The notes under the pieces are model-generated. The model saw only the letters and a list, made by a program, of their open reading frames with translations, was not told where the DNA came from and made no database searches. Of a stretch of DNA of 64,000 nucleotides, positions 20,932-32,175 are shown piece after piece (positions within the stretch are counted from its first letter, which is position 1; the number at the start of each line of letters is the position of its first letter). Location of the stretch: NCBI RefSeq assembly GCF_000350225.1, contig NW_005179058.1:413941-477940 (forward strand). The letters are read 5' to 3'. A program made the position numbers and the translations under genes. Source of the stretch: Chondrus crispus. Taxonomy: Eukaryota; Rhodophyta; Florideophyceae; Gigartinales; Gigartinaceae.

Positions 20932-23060
20932 ATGCCTAATGCTGAAGAAAACCAGTCTTCGTCCGGATCCGCAGGCATGTCTGGCCCAGCGCCAAATCTG
21001 GAAAACCAGTCTCCTACCAGTCGCCCTCCGTCGGCCGCTCTCGCCACAAAGTTCAAGTCATTGGAAACGCAGGTCGCCCAGATTCTCTCTCTGCTCCAGA
21101 CTTACCCCGCTGGTACGGCCCCAATTGCCGCTAACGCGGAGGATCCTGCCGCTCCGCCGGTTACACAAGCCGCAGAGCAACCGGTCGCCAGGGCCCCCCA
21201 CGCGAGCCCCGCTCCACCGCAGCTCACGTCTGCTCATGCCGTCTACGCCGACCGGGGACTTCAGTTTACTCTTCCAGCTCCGTCTGCTCAAGGGATTGCT
21301 GGCACCGTCGCTACCCGCCAACAATACGGGGAAACTCAGCCTCTTCCAGAAACCCGCTCATCAGGCTCCGTTCCCGGCTAAGCGCTTTATTCCCGAGTCC
21401 GAGAAATTGTTCGGACGCATCAAGGAAGCGGGCACTAGGGACGGTTGGGAAGCTAAAGTACTCTGGAACGTCGGTTAGAATACGGAAACTGCCCTCGCCG
21501 CATCTCACACAGTGGCAGAGACTTTGTCCACCGGAACCACTCAAGCTGCTACTGAAGCTTTTTCCGTTCTGCACCACTATCTCCAAGTTTCGTACGAAAG
21601 GGTGCAGGAACGGGTCGACTTCTTCTCCGACTCCGTGGAATCAGGCAAGTCTGAGGCGGTACTTCTCCAGAAGTACTTGAAGTGCAATAATCGGCTGCAC
21701 CGTGAGGGGGTGAAAAGAAAAGGAATTGAGGGGTATGACAAAGTGGGGGGGTGACAAGTGAAAATTATTTCACTTTATTATTTTAAGTATTAATTTTAAT
21801 TAGTTGCATATTAGTTATTTAACATTAGATTAGATCTAGGATCTAGCGCCGAGAGCTACTGTAGTGGCTCCGGCCGGGCGATATATACCTTAGCCCTCTG
21901 ACCACCAAGTCAGTAAAGGTAACCCGAGTTGCCAGAGTTGAATATCGCCTTGGGCGAAGTCCGTCTTTCCCAACACGCTCCCGTATGCCACATATTACGT
22001 TATCCTTTGCGCTCGGGGGTTCCCTTTCCTTTTCCTTTATTTCACCTATCCAGTTCTATTTCTATCTTTATTTCTATTCCCTTACCTTGTGTTGGTTCCA
22101 CAGTGCCTGATTGCGATCGGCATTGTGACGACTGGAGTCATCAGGCTCTTGTGTTGGTTCTTTTGTTTGTTGTTGGTGCCATCGGCTTTGGTTGCGACCG
22201 GACCGGTGTAGGTGTCTTAGCCATCGGGCGACACGTGGGTGTAGCGCTGCCACTTGTTTACGTCCCCCGACGGAGGCTGTTGCGACGACGTCTCCCTCGA
22301 AGGTTCTGTTGTGTATACAGAACAGTGTTGGTTCCATCGGATACAGGTTGCGACCGCTCCGGTGTCGGTACTTTGCCATCGGGCAGTACGGAGGTGTACC
22401 GCTGCTACATGTTTGCTAATTACCGTCGGGCTGCGTTGCGACGCCCCCGTCAAAGACCTTATCAAGGCTATAATGTGTACCAGGCGCTCTGCGAGCATTG
22501 GCTTTACGACCCATCGGGACCGGCTTCTTAATCACCGCCCCGAACTCGCCGAGCGGCTGCCTGTACAAGACTCTACCACCATTCATCCCGGGCCGGGCAT
22601 CTTTCTTTTGCCCCCCTTATCAGGTACTTGAGCTACTGTGGGCCGCAAACCCACTTAAAGGGAAAGGGAGAATCGGACACTCCGTGGGGCTGTGCCGTCG
22701 GCAACTTTTGTTGGTTATTGTTTGTTGGTTGTGTTGTTGCTAGACCGTTGGACCCTGGTTCCGGCCTGACAGGCACATTGCACTACAGTACTTGTGCTAG
22801 CAAGATCTGCCCTACGTCTCCCAAATCTACCGGGACACCAAGGAAAAGTTCGCTGAACTCCGTTCACAGGCCTACGGCAAGGAGTTCAACGAACAGGCTG
22901 CTTGCAACTCAGGAACTCAGGCTACTGGACGTGTGTCAAGGGGACTCCCAGGAAAGGGGGCACAGCGGTATCCGCCGCGCATCTCCAATTCAGGTGGCTC
23001 AGGCTCTTCCGGGTCCAGCTCCAAGTAATGGTCCGCAAACCGGACCCTTCTGTGCTATGA
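20932..23060 (+). pseudogene. DIRS-like gag-like ORF (broken, split by solo LTR)
   Basis: It starts at ATG 20932 (MPNAEENQSSSGSAG), a Pro/Ala/Ser-rich N-terminus with a short heptad segment (KFKSLETQVAQILSLLQTYP). The frame shifts near 21330, passes a TAG at 21476-21478, and continues with a helical region (SVLHHYLQVSYERVQERVDF) to 21677. The solo LTR 21678-22787 interrupts it. After the LTR the same frame resumes (QDLPYVSQIYRDTKEKF) into a Gly/Ser-rich tail. A CYDATHTAKH fragment near 23054 may be the remains of a zinc knuckle. It is not a known enzyme; by position it is the structural protein of the element. Confidence 0.55.
21678..22787 (+). repeat. solo LTR of gypsy family 1, copy C, inside the DIRS-like element
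   Basis: It begins TGAAGTGCAAT and ends ATTGCACTACA. It is flanked by the perfect 5-bp target duplication GTACT (21673-21677 and 22788-22792). No internal gypsy sequence remains, so two LTRs recombined to leave one. It is more diverged from copies A and B than they are from each other, and carries the same modules (GGTTGCGACCG at 22190 and 22346, spacing about 156). Confidence 0.92.
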
Positions 23061-23087
23061 CGCAACCCACACCGCCAAGCACGTTTC

Positions 23088-24960
23088 CGGGCCGAAGGGC
23101 TCAGGGCTCCGGACTTCCTAGTCCCACCCATCAAGTTCGGGGTGTACGAGAAACCGGTCAACGCAGTCAAATTGGCCACACATTTCGTTCTCCCCGAAAT
23201 CTCGGTGGAACCTCTGGATTTGGAATGGCTACGCAACGAACTCACAGATGCCATTCGCCGCCACATATACGAGGAAATCTCCCTGGTAGAGGCTCATCTC
23301 CTCAACAAGCAAGGATTCCCAAAATCCAACGCATTCATCGTACGTACGGAAAAGCGACGATTGGTCGTCAACCTCAAACGGCAGTCGAACCTCTTTCGGT
23401 CTGTTCCCGTCAAGATGGGAACATTGGAATCCTTCGCTCTGGAAATCAAGCCGAACGACCACCTGCTCTCATTCGACATAGAGAAAGGGTACCATTATTT
23501 CAGACTGCATCCGGCTATCTGCAACTGGTTCCTCTTCAGAATTGATGAACGTTACTTTCGCTGTATCGCCCTACCATTTGGATGGAAGCTGTCCCCGCTC
23601 TACTTCGTCAAGTTCATGCGACCGTTCGACGAGTACACCAGAAACCGGCTCAATCTCCGCATTCACCCATACATGGACTATTTTTTGGTGGCGGTTCCAA
23701 GCCAGACGGAACTCCGCAAAGCGCAACGGCTCCTGGACAAGCTGCTGCTCAAAACTGGTCTCCGCAGAAAGCCAGGCAAGGGGTGCTGGGACGGGTCGCA
23801 GCGGTTGGACCACGTTGGTTTCGTGATGGACACCAAGGCTCAGGTGTTCGGGATAACGAACAAACGGATTCAGAAGATTCAGACCTTCGCTCGGAAACTG
23901 CTACAGCAAGCCAGGCAGAACCCGAGGTTGGTGGAAACATCGCTGTCACGCCACTTCCTAGGGGTCGCCATTTCATGCTCTCTGGCCATCCCTCTCGCCC
24001 GATTCTACACCCGTTCACTGTACGAGTCGTTACGGGGACTAACGAAGCGGCGCGTGAAGCTCAAACACGCAGCCATCCGGGACTTGGTATACTGGAAGGA
24101 ACTGGTCAAATCACCGTCTACGCGCCCTCTGCATCATCAAACGGCCACAATGGCAATGCACTCCGATGCATCAGCCTCACTTGGGATGGTAGGAAAGCTG
24201 GGACACGACCTCAGGATGGGACAACCAGGGGTCTGGGAAGCGAAAGGGCTTTGGGGTCCGCATCTACGCACGAAGCCCATCACTTTTCTGGAACTCATGG
24301 CAGTAACAGACAATCTGAAGGCATTCGTAGAAGATCTTCGAACGGGCACTCATCTCCGCGTATGGGAGGAAAATCAGGCCGTGGTGCACATACTCAACAC
24401 TTTGACCACGCGCTCACCAGCTCTCATGAAGAAATTACGAGCGTTACACAGGGTACTGCTCAAATTGGGCCTCTCAATCGGGTCACGATACGTCACGTCC
24501 CTTCTGCATTCAACCGTTTCGCGGATCGCCTCTCTCGTTTGCATTCGCTGGAAGATTGGAGGATCAACACCCGGACAATAAGGGCGCTCTGACACGAGAT
24601 GGAACCAACAATCGACCGTTGCGCGGACCAAGAGTCAACGATCTGCAAACAGTTCAACAGTCGGTACCGCTCACCGGGGTCATCAGGAATCGATTCGTTG
24701 TAGCAACATTGGCGGCAAACAGTCAACGTTTGGAACCCACCGCTCAAGCTTATCCCACTCGTTGTGGAGAAGATCATTCAGGAATCGGCAACGGGCCTAC
24801 TGGTCACCCCGTGGTGGCCCGCTCAGTCGTGGTGTCGTCCCCTCAAGGAAATCGGAACATTTCAGTTGTTCCACGCGCCAGACGTCAATCTACCACCATT
24901 GTAGGCACCGCAGCACCTGCCAATAGCACCGTGGAAAATAGTCGTTTGGACAATACGCAG
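23088..24960 (+). pseudogene. DIRS-like reverse transcriptase and RNase H (active site mutated)
   Basis: The frame from 23088 reads FLVPPIKFGVYEKPVNAVKL, then the RT core: FDIEKGYHYFRLHP (first catalytic Asp), FGWKLSPLYFVKFM, then PYMDYFLVAVP where YMDD is expected. The second Asp is thus Tyr, which should abolish polymerisation. RNase H follows: MHSDASASLG, FLELMAVTDN, and EENQAVVHIL with Glu where Asp is usual. Near 24470 the frame shifts (VPSAFNRFADRLSRLHS) and continues through several stops in a DIRS-type connecting region (CKQFNSRYRSPGSSGIDSL, then VTPWWPAQSWCRPL) towards the recombinase. This is a typical DIRS RT-RH layout, but not functional. Confidence 0.85.
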
Positions 24961-25123
24961 CAAGTTCCTCTAGCCGCTTCGCTTCGTGGTTCAGTCCTGC
25001 GCACCGCTGGAGTCAGAATCTCAGGCGGAGGGACTACTATCGCTGGAATGATTCATCGCTCGAGCGCCGAACACCTGGAAGAACAATGAACGGTTCTGGC
25101 AAAAATGGACTACTTTCAGTACG

Positions 25124-26044
25124 TTGGAAAGGATCGACCCATGGGTAGCAGATGAAGGATCTTTGCTCAGGTATCTCGGATGGCTCTTCGACTCAGGAAC
25201 GATTGCTGGCCGTTCAGTCAAGAATTACATCTCTGCAGTTATAACGGCCTACAAGCGCGTCAAATTGCCCGTTGGATACACCACGCTCATCCAGCTCGCG
25301 CTGGCCGCCTACCAACAATCTGACCTGGATCATCGCGCCGAAAACAACCCTGAAGCACACAAGGAACGTCGGGCTCTCCCAAACACTGCGACCAAGAAAA
25401 TCTTCAGCGCTTGCTATGGTCGCTCCCGCTCTCAACCGTCAGTTTATTCGGACCGCTCCGCTGTTCTGGCTTCCTACGTCTTCTTCGAAAGGGGTGCGGC
25501 TGGAGCCGCGCTTCGTATGGACAACATTCAAGTCTCGGAACGGTCAATTGACCTGGCAATCGCTTTACGGAAGAATCGGTCTCGGGTGGAACATACCCTC
25601 TCCTACCTTAGACTATCTCCAGACAAGCCTTCGCTCATCGACCTGGTCTTACGGTACGACCGTTACCGCCGGAACACTCGCTCCACCAGTCGCTACTATT
25701 GGGGCCTCCCGGATCAACGGCTCACACCGTCCTCGGCAAGCATTGCCGGCTGGCTCCAAGCTTCCCTGTCTCCCGCTGGCGTCACACCACCTCCGCAAGT
25801 TTTGTGGTTCTCACACTCACTTCGCATGTGTGCCGCATCGGAATGCGCTGCAATACGCGTTCCATCCTATCTCATTCGCATCTGGGGGATTGGAGTGTCG
25901 CTTGCACAATGGAAGAATCCTATCTCGACGCTCGCGTACAGCCGTGCGAGGATTCCGTCTTCTTTTTTCGGACACCTCTCCAAAATCTCGAGTACTCCCT
26001 ATGGAGTTTGTTCAACACTATTCAGTGCATTCATTGATAATTGA
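25124..26044 (+). pseudogene. DIRS-like tyrosine recombinase (frameshifted)
   Basis: An ORF of about 306 codons continues the pol frame. It has a helical N-terminal core-binding region (YLGWLFDSGTIAGRSVKNYI), the first catalytic Arg region (GAALRMDNIQVS, near 25510) and the box with catalytic His and Arg (HSLRMCAASECAA, near 25815). After RIWG the frame is lost. The frame one base on gives DWSVACTMEESYLDARVQP, which fits the expected Trp/Tyr segment, so the nucleophile Tyr probably lies in the shifted frame at about 25925. The enzyme would join the circular cDNA to the genome. The ORF runs straight into the B1/A2 repeats. Confidence 0.7.
26011..26028 (+). repeat. DIRS-like split repeat B1
   Basis: TTCAACACTATTCAGTGC matches 26784-26801 at 17 of 18 bases. 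It lies just before A2 and overlaps the end of the recombinase ORF, as in split-direct-repeat elements. Confidence 0.6.
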
Positions 26045-26425
26045 AAGGTGAATCTAGACAAGGGGGCTTTTCGATTGAACGCGCAACGGCTCTATCGGAA
26101 GGAAAACATGGCCAAACGGGCATTCCCGCTGAGATTTTGAAAACCTGGCCAAACGGGCCCTTCCGCTGAAGTTTTGGAAAACCTGGTGAGACGGACCCAT
26201 CCGCCGAAGTTTTACTTGACCGTTCAAATGGACCGTTTCAGCCTGACCGTTTCAAGTTACCGTTCAGGCTAAGACTTGGAAACGGCTAGAATTCGTTACG
26301 TCCTTCGTTCTGGTAACGGAACCGCAGAAGCAATTGAAAATCGGCCACCGGCCGAAAACAGGGCTGTATAAGAGAGGCACTTCGAAAACTCCATTGCCTC
26401 TCTTCTCTCTTCCTCAAGTCGTCGC
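26033..26425 (+). repeat. DIRS-like terminal repeat A2
   Basis: This is the second copy of A1 (20465-20858), with the same TATA-like word near 26366. Similarity ends sharply at 26425 (CTCAAGTCGTCGC against CTCAAGTCGCCGC on the left). Confidence 0.75.
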
Positions 26426-26783
26426 ATGATGTCTCACCTCCCTCCCTCAGCTCCGCTGCTCATTTCATCAATTCATCACTGGGTTCTCTTCTTTCCCTAC
26501 TCTTCTTGCGTGGCTTAACCATTCAAGACTGTTTTACTCTTACGCTCGGTTAGATAACGCGACCTTCAGTCGCTACTGCTTGCGCGTGCTTACTTCGAAT
26601 GATCGCGGTATCGCTTTGTTTCCCTACTTTTGGTACTGAAAACTCGCGCCACGCGAAGGCGGATAACTGTTGCAAATCTACCCTTACGGGTGAGGTTTAA
26701 TCATTCGGGTAATCTGGCACTGTAAGCATTTCTAGACCGAGTTCCATTCAGAGTCATTAGGGAATAAAGTGTAATCTTGTGTC

Positions 26784-26801
26784 TTCAACACTATTCACTG
26801 C
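26784..26801 (+). repeat. DIRS-like split repeat B2 (right end of element)
   Basis: TTCAACACTATTCACTGC is the second copy of B1 and marks the probable right end. The 358 bases between A2 and B2 hold no ORF of note. Confidence 0.6.
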
Positions 26802-27329
26802 GTAAACTCTCTATTGTCCATCCTACTGTACTACTGTACTCTATTGTGCAATACACTGTACTTTGTCATTACTACTGTACTTTATCATATACAACCTCCG
26901 GGCTGTAATGTGTCCGACACGTTGTCGGGCTGTACTGCCCACGTGTAGTTCGTTCGCTTGTAAGACACATGTGTGGTCCATCTGCGTGTAAGGCTCACGT
27001 GTAGTCGCGCGCCTGTCATGAACCCGCGGCGGCGGGTGCTGTACAAATTTCAAATCTTGGCTGTGATACCACAAGGTCGGCAAAGCCGGCGTTTCTCACT
27101 GCAAAACACGACAGAGACCCAACGCGGAGCAGGCAGACGTTAATTACAGAGTGCATGAAAATAGATGTGACCGCGCCACCTATTAATGCTGTCTCCGAAT
27201 CGTGCCAGTTTTGGGGTCTCGCACTGGGCGGCACTAATGAGTACGGCCCCCCGTATACGAGATTATTGATTCCAAACAGGTTTGATACCATGACAAAGCA
27301 TCGAGGAAAAACTAACGGAGATTTCTAAT
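26802..27329 (+). other. spacer with TACTGTAC-type words
   Basis: 530 bases with no gene. The segment 26820-26880 repeats CTACTGTACT-like words several times. The rest is unremarkable. Confidence 0.4.
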
Positions 27330-27398
27330 GTATATGCTTTATTCAATGACTATTGTTGCGAATGCTATCTCATATCGACAGATATCTAGGGACAAGTG

Positions 27399-28106
27399 TC
27401 ACGCTTGGACTGGATATGTTAAGTCTGTGATGTAGGATGGCATACGTGCTAGGATGGCAGTGGCAATTGATGACCAGATAGCGTAGCTAATGCGTTGTTG
27501 TAGACGCAACTTCACGGTGCCATATGCACAATGGCTGCAGTAGGGAATGTTGAGGGCAAGGGCTTCGATGTTATTCATCGTGTTCGCTGAACAAGCCCCG
27601 AGCGTGTCGAAGGAAAGGGGAGCGAAGTACCAGTCGAGGGCGGGAATCTCTGCATCATTTGGAAGTTGCAGTGCTTCGCGGAGTGTGCGGTGTAGGGTCT
27701 GGCGCTTCGAGAGGTCCCCGGCTTCCGCGGCTGCGGTGGGTCGTTCTGCAGTTTGGCGGATACATGCTGTGGTGTATGGGCTGCGTATGGTCACATCATA
27801 TGCGGTACGCTTGTCAGGAGGCATTCCTGGAGGGAGAGCACCCGGTTGCACAAGTATATCTGCCGGGCGATGGTTGGTGTTGGGGATCAGGAATGGAACT
27901 TCAAGGGTGCAGGCGAGGCCGGCGGCTCGAAAAGCGTGTGTAGCCAGTTGGTTGCGTAGTTTGTTGTGACGATTGATCATGCCGGAACCTGTTTGGCAGT
28001 GTGTAGCGTGATCTCCCCGGGCGTCCATGCGACGGGAGCAGTGCGAGCAGCGAAGCGGGATGATTGAATCGCTGTAGACAGGGACGTCTGGATGCCGGCG
28101 GAGCAT
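27399..28106 (-). pseudogene. LINE C-terminal domain: CCHC finger and restriction-like endonuclease
   Basis: 235 codons remain open. A zinc motif of the form CX2CX9HX3C (CSHCSRRMDARGDHATHC) is followed by RHNKLRNQLATHAF, then the acidic Glu of LEVPFLIP, RPADILVQPG and KRTAYDVTI. These fit the catalytic pattern of the PD-(D/E)XK-like nuclease of site-targeting LINEs, which nicks the target DNA to prime reverse transcription. It is the best preserved part of the element. The frame upstream (28107-28260) is shifted. Confidence 0.65.
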
Positions 28107-30251
28107 TACTGACCACTGCGCAGAGTGTACACGAGTGATAAGAGAAGGGTGTGCTGTAGGGAAGGTGGAAGCGCCGGCCGATAAAGGGAATGGTAGCGCA
28201 CACGGTGACGAACAGATATCGGGGTGTGGTCTGTTGGGTTGGGGCGGGTGATCCAGTACTCAGTCTTGCTGCCAAAACTGGCGTGATGCAGCTGCGTGAA
28301 TAACCTGAAATAGGAAGTGGTGAGTGCCTTCAGGTCTCTGTGTAAGTGCGTCCGGTTCGTATTGGCCGAGGTCATAGTTGGCCATAGTAGAGCGGGTAAT
28401 TGGATAAGCGGGTGGGCGGTCAACTAGTGGGAGTTGGCGCATCAAGGAACGGAGGTGTGTACGAGCAAGGCCGAAGTATTGCAAAACGGGGAGGCCTTGA
28501 CGGCCTTGGAGGCGGTGTGGAGCGGAGGAGATGAGACTGGCTGCGTATGATGCGTGCACGAGAGGGGTGAGAGCGATGAATCCGTGGCTTCCGAAGCGGA
28601 AAGGGAGGCTGACTTGTCGGATGACTGCAGTGGACAGGGGGATATTAGTTATCTTGGAGTAGACCATGTATTGGTGTTCTTCGAATTGGGTGGCAAAGGG
28701 GAGCGAAAGACGTGGGGGAATGAGTCGGATCAGATGATGAACACGACAGGCAGATGCGCACATTCGGTGGAGGTGGAACTTGATGCGTGCATCTGGAAGG
28801 GCTTGTAGAAGGTCCAGAGTGGCGTTGCAAGAAGCAAGTTTTTTGGACATGTGTTCCTCTATATACTCCGGAGTGCGTATCGGAGAGCTAAAGAGGTCAA
28901 TTCCGTCCACGGAGATGTGTTGGGGCGAGAATATGGGTGAAAAAGCTGCCATGGTGGCGACATGTGCTGAGGACACGAAGACACGCGTCTTCGCTAAATT
29001 GATGTAGAATTGGTGCCGGGTTCCTGCTGAGTGCAGAAATCTAACAGCCGTTAGGACTTGAGAGAGTGGTCCGGGTAGCGTGATCTCGTCGGCGTAGGCT
29101 GCCACCGATGGGAGGTTACAAACACCCGCGAGCTCGCGCAAGAGCTCATGGACGGAAAGGGAAAAAGGAGCATGCTTGGCGGGTCACGTTGTTGAGCCCC
29201 TTCGCGGCTTATGATCACCGGTAGCGGGGAAACGGGTATGATTAGGGGCGGAGCTGAGCCAGCGTATATTTGGTTACAAAAGCGGGCGAGAGAAGGTGCT
29301 CGGAGAGGAAGGGTGTCCAGAAATCGCTGGCGGGAGCAACGGTTGAAAGCGTTACTAGATCGATGGAGACCACAACGAATTCCGTGCTGCAGGCATGCCG
29401 ACCTGTCATCATTCGTGTGTCATGTATTATCGCGTCGAGGCCGGCGCGGATTCCGTTGGCCTTTTGTATAGGATGTAGGTATTCACGTGTATCATCTATG
29501 GCGGTGGGGAGCAAGGTCTTTATCACAACACGGCGGAGCACCTGGCCTATAGCGATTGGTCTAATTTTCCAGGGCGCGGATTAAGGGGAAGGAGAGTGGC
29601 AGCTGCCATGAGTGGGATTGTTTGGGTTGGGAGATTACCAGATGCGAGGAGCCGCATTAGATTAGAGAGAACAGACAGACCTGTTACACCAGCTTGGGGC
29701 GTGATGGGGCTGGTGACTAGGAGGTGTAGGAGGCGAGGGGTCATGAGGTGAGGTCCAGGCGCCGAGTGAGGATGGAGAGACCTGACTGATCTCCGTACTG
29801 CGGATTCGTCAATCTCTGGCGGAGGTGGAAGATCATGCTGAGGAATCGGGATAATCGGGGCGGCAGGTGCGGGGTGGATGGCAGATAGCGCGGCCTGAGT
29901 GTTACGGTCGTTCAAATCTGCAAGCGGGGCGTTGGTCAAGGATTTCATGGCTCTTCCATATTGCGCTTCGGAGGCCAAGCGCATTCCGCGACCGCGTCTG
30001 CGGGAGGCTGGAGTGGTCGTGGGCCTTGTGCGGGGGGTGGCAGATGTGTCACAAGTGACGTGCGTTATGTGGATCCAGGGCCTCGCGCCATAGGGCGGGC
30101 CATTCAGACTCGGAACCAGCACGGCGGAGGCGTGGAGATAAAGCTCGACGTTGGCCTGATTGTGTTCGCCATCCAGGCTCACCACGGAAAGATCATCGGG
30201 GCACTGCGGTCGGGAAGAGGTGGGGGCGGAGACATGCAGCGTGCATGTCAA
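28107..30251 (-). pseudogene. LINE reverse transcriptase (frameshifted, YADE active site)
   Basis: Pieces on the minus strand give RT motifs: the N-terminal linker (AVRRSVRSLHPHSAPGPHLM, near 29800), a fingers segment (IKTLLPTAIDDTREYLHPIQ, near 29510), motif A (VVVSIDLV, near 29365, where the following NAF...SRQRF part is in another frame), and the active-site box AAYADEITLPG (near 29095), with Glu in place of the second Asp of YADD. The C-terminal thumb region runs to 28260. At least three frameshifts are needed, and the active-site change suggests this copy was already poorly active. Confidence 0.7.
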
Positions 30252-31080
30252 GGGGGGAGAGGCCAGCTGATGCTTTTGTGATTAGGCGAATGAGGAGCAG
30301 CACCGTGGCGTGCGAGCACCGCCCAGGGATAGAGTTGAAGATGTCAGAAGGGCGGAATGGGGACCGAAGAATTTCTTCAACTGAAGGAAGGGGAGAAGAG
30401 GCAGAGGATGAGGAAGGCGTGTTGTGAGCGAGGGGCGGTACCTGGGACGAGGGCGTAGCAGAGGATGAGAGAGACTGTTGACTCATTGTGATGACAAAGG
30501 GTGCCGGAGCGGAACCGCGACAGAAGAGAGAGAGAGACTGCGGAATCGGCGGGCCGAGGGGAGAGCCGCGGAGATGGAGAGGGGGCGTTTGGTCAGGGCA
30601 TTGGGGGCGGCTGAGGGGTCGGCGTGGTCAGGTAGCGGCGGACAGGCGGGGAAGGGGGAAGCGCTTCAAAAGGGGAGGGGGGATTGTGGGGCGGTCGGAC
30701 GAGGAAAGAGGGGAGGGAGGGGGAGGCGGAAGGAGATAGGGGAGAGCGGGGGAAATAGCTGAGGTCGCATGCGCCGTAGCAGGGTCGGGGTGAGCGACGG
30801 TGGCAGCGGCATCACGGGTGGGGACGCTGGGAACAAGGACCGGAACGGGCGGAGCAGGAGGACGAGCCGCAGGGGGACGAGCAGGCGAAGTGGGTGGAGC
30901 GGAAGTCGAGGCGGCAGTGGGAGCCCGGGTAGGGACCTCGACGCCGACTTGAGGGGCGGCAATCGCCGCAGCAGGGGCAGAGGCGTGCGACGGAGAAGGA
31001 AGGGTTGTCGCAGGGCGGTGAAGGGCGGGTCGAGCCACGCGAGTAGAGGGTCCGGGTGGATTATGATTTCTAATTGACAT
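30252..31080 (-). pseudogene. LINE N-terminal region, Pro/Ala/Ser-rich
   Basis: An ORF from ATG 31080 (MSIRNHNPPGPSTRVARP) encodes 150 residues dominated by Pro, Ala and Ser. A second piece (30486-30193) reads LPSVEEILRSPFRPSDIF, then SHATVLLLIRLITKASAGLS, and leads into the RT linker. The region is strongly C+G-rich, with low complexity on the coding strand, so many antisense ORFs appear. No RNA-binding motif is recognised. I take it as the N-terminus of the LINE polyprotein. Confidence 0.45.
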
Positions 31081-31666
31081 CGCTGCCGCTCGTCAGGTCT
31101 GTAATCGCCAAGAAATATCCGTCATCTCAACACATGATGGTCGATGGATTGACAAGGACGGCTACAGAAGCACTAATGGTCAAAGTGTTGATGTCTGGCC
31201 ATAATGAACTCAAGTGGCGGAATATTCGAAACTAAGTATTACCATGCCTGTCTTATCGGTACATGCTTCGGCAACTATCGAACGTCTAATACTTTTGACG
31301 TACAAAGGCGTACTACTTTTGGAGAAGTGAATGTGAAACAGTAGGGGCGTGATTGCCAAACGGCAAAAACGATTTTAATTGGCGCCCGTTATCAAGCGCT
31401 GTGTACCCAAGACACCCGAAGTTTTTCCCCCTCCGTATCTTAGATAGTCCGCATTTCAGTCCTCCGCGTGGCTCCGAGTAACGGGGAACATAAGAAGTCA
31501 GACAAGCAAAGACACATACCGTACCACTAAAGTCGGCCGCCGACTCTCGTACCGTAAACGAGCTGGCGGGCGTCTGCAGTTTTCCCTCGGAGTACTCAAT
31601 CTTTGCCGCAATTTCCTCATCAACAATCCATCCCTGCGAATATTTTGTCCCCAATCAACTACTGCA
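31081..31666. other. spacer between LINE and copia element
   Basis: About 590 bases of presumably older flanking DNA. A minus-strand ORF (31654-31313) shows no recognisable domain. The last five bases before the copia element, CCACG (31667-31671), are its target duplication. Confidence 0.4.
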
Positions 31667-31671
31667 CCACG

Positions 31672-32121
31672 TATGGGCGGCGATGACGGTAGCGGCAAGA
31701 GTTCGCAAGGTCCAATCGATGGAATGCTACTTGGGGACAGTTCCCACCAATAGGCAGGCGTGTGGAGCACCGTAGTCCAAATAAACAGCGTGGGAATGCC
31801 CGTGTGCTAGCGTCTCGCAATCTCCTTTCGAGGGTTCAAGTGGCCATTCGTGGCCTAACCTTTACTGTACTGTACTCAGTTCAGTGAAGACCGTTTAGTC
31901 GCCTTTCCCTCTCCCTTCTTCTTTCTTTCCTCCTTCGTCTCTGACCAACCCCCCCTTATCTCGTTCCAGGGAATCAACCCTGCGCTTGCCCATTTAGGAC
32001 TTGCACCTCCGAGCAGCCCAATCTATTCTGGGTAGGAAGAATGACAATTATTATCCCCAATTAAAGTACTAGATGCTTAATGTTGCCAGCCAACACGTGG
32101 CAAATTGGCCTCCCTGCAACA
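31672..32121 (-). repeat. copia 3' LTR
   Basis: On the minus strand it begins TGTTGCAGGGAGG and ends CGCCCATA. It differs from 61028-61477 at about ten positions. The reverse-strand start is TG as usual, but the other end is TA and not CA, in both copies. Confidence 0.9.
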
Positions 32122-32175
32122 CCTCCCCCTTCATGCGCGACCCATGCCAGCACGGCAGGGTAAGCAGGAACAAGC

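Larger units (their letters stand above)
20465..26801 (+). mobile_element. DIRS/Ngaro-like tyrosine-recombinase retrotransposon
   Basis: The element has a left repeat A1 (20465-20858), gag-like, RT-RNase H and tyrosine recombinase genes, and at the right end B1 (26011-26028), A2 (26033-26425) and B2 (26784-26801). This split-direct-repeat order (A1 ... B1 A2 B2) is that of Ngaro/PAT-type DIRS elements, which use a recombinase instead of an integrase and make no target duplication. Without the inserted solo LTR and its duplicated pentamer the element is about 5.2 kb. All genes carry stops or frameshifts, and the RT active site is mutated. Confidence 0.75.
27330..31080 (-). mobile_element. LINE (non-LTR retrotransposon) with C-terminal CCHC and endonuclease-like domain
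   Basis: On the minus strand a Pro-rich N-terminal region, an RT and a C-terminal zinc-finger/nuclease-like domain lie in order from 31080 to 27399. The usual polyadenylation word AATAAA occurs on the minus strand at about 27340-27346. There are no LTRs. The reading frame is broken at five or more places. The domain order (RT, then CCHC, then an RPxD nuclease motif) is that of R2/NeSL-type LINEs with a restriction-like endonuclease. The clade is uncertain. Confidence 0.7.

Noticed and set aside
22628-23545. 305-codon ORF overlapping the start of the DIRS-like RT
   Set aside because: It is a shadow of the RT and gag-like frames. Its Arg/Ser/Pro composition and lack of motifs contrast with the clear RT motifs in the other frame.
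30478-31077. Plus-strand ORFs rich in Gly and Arg opposite the LINE N-terminus
   Set aside because: They are the antisense of a Pro/Ala-rich coding region in the LINE. The minus-strand frame is the one that connects to RT.
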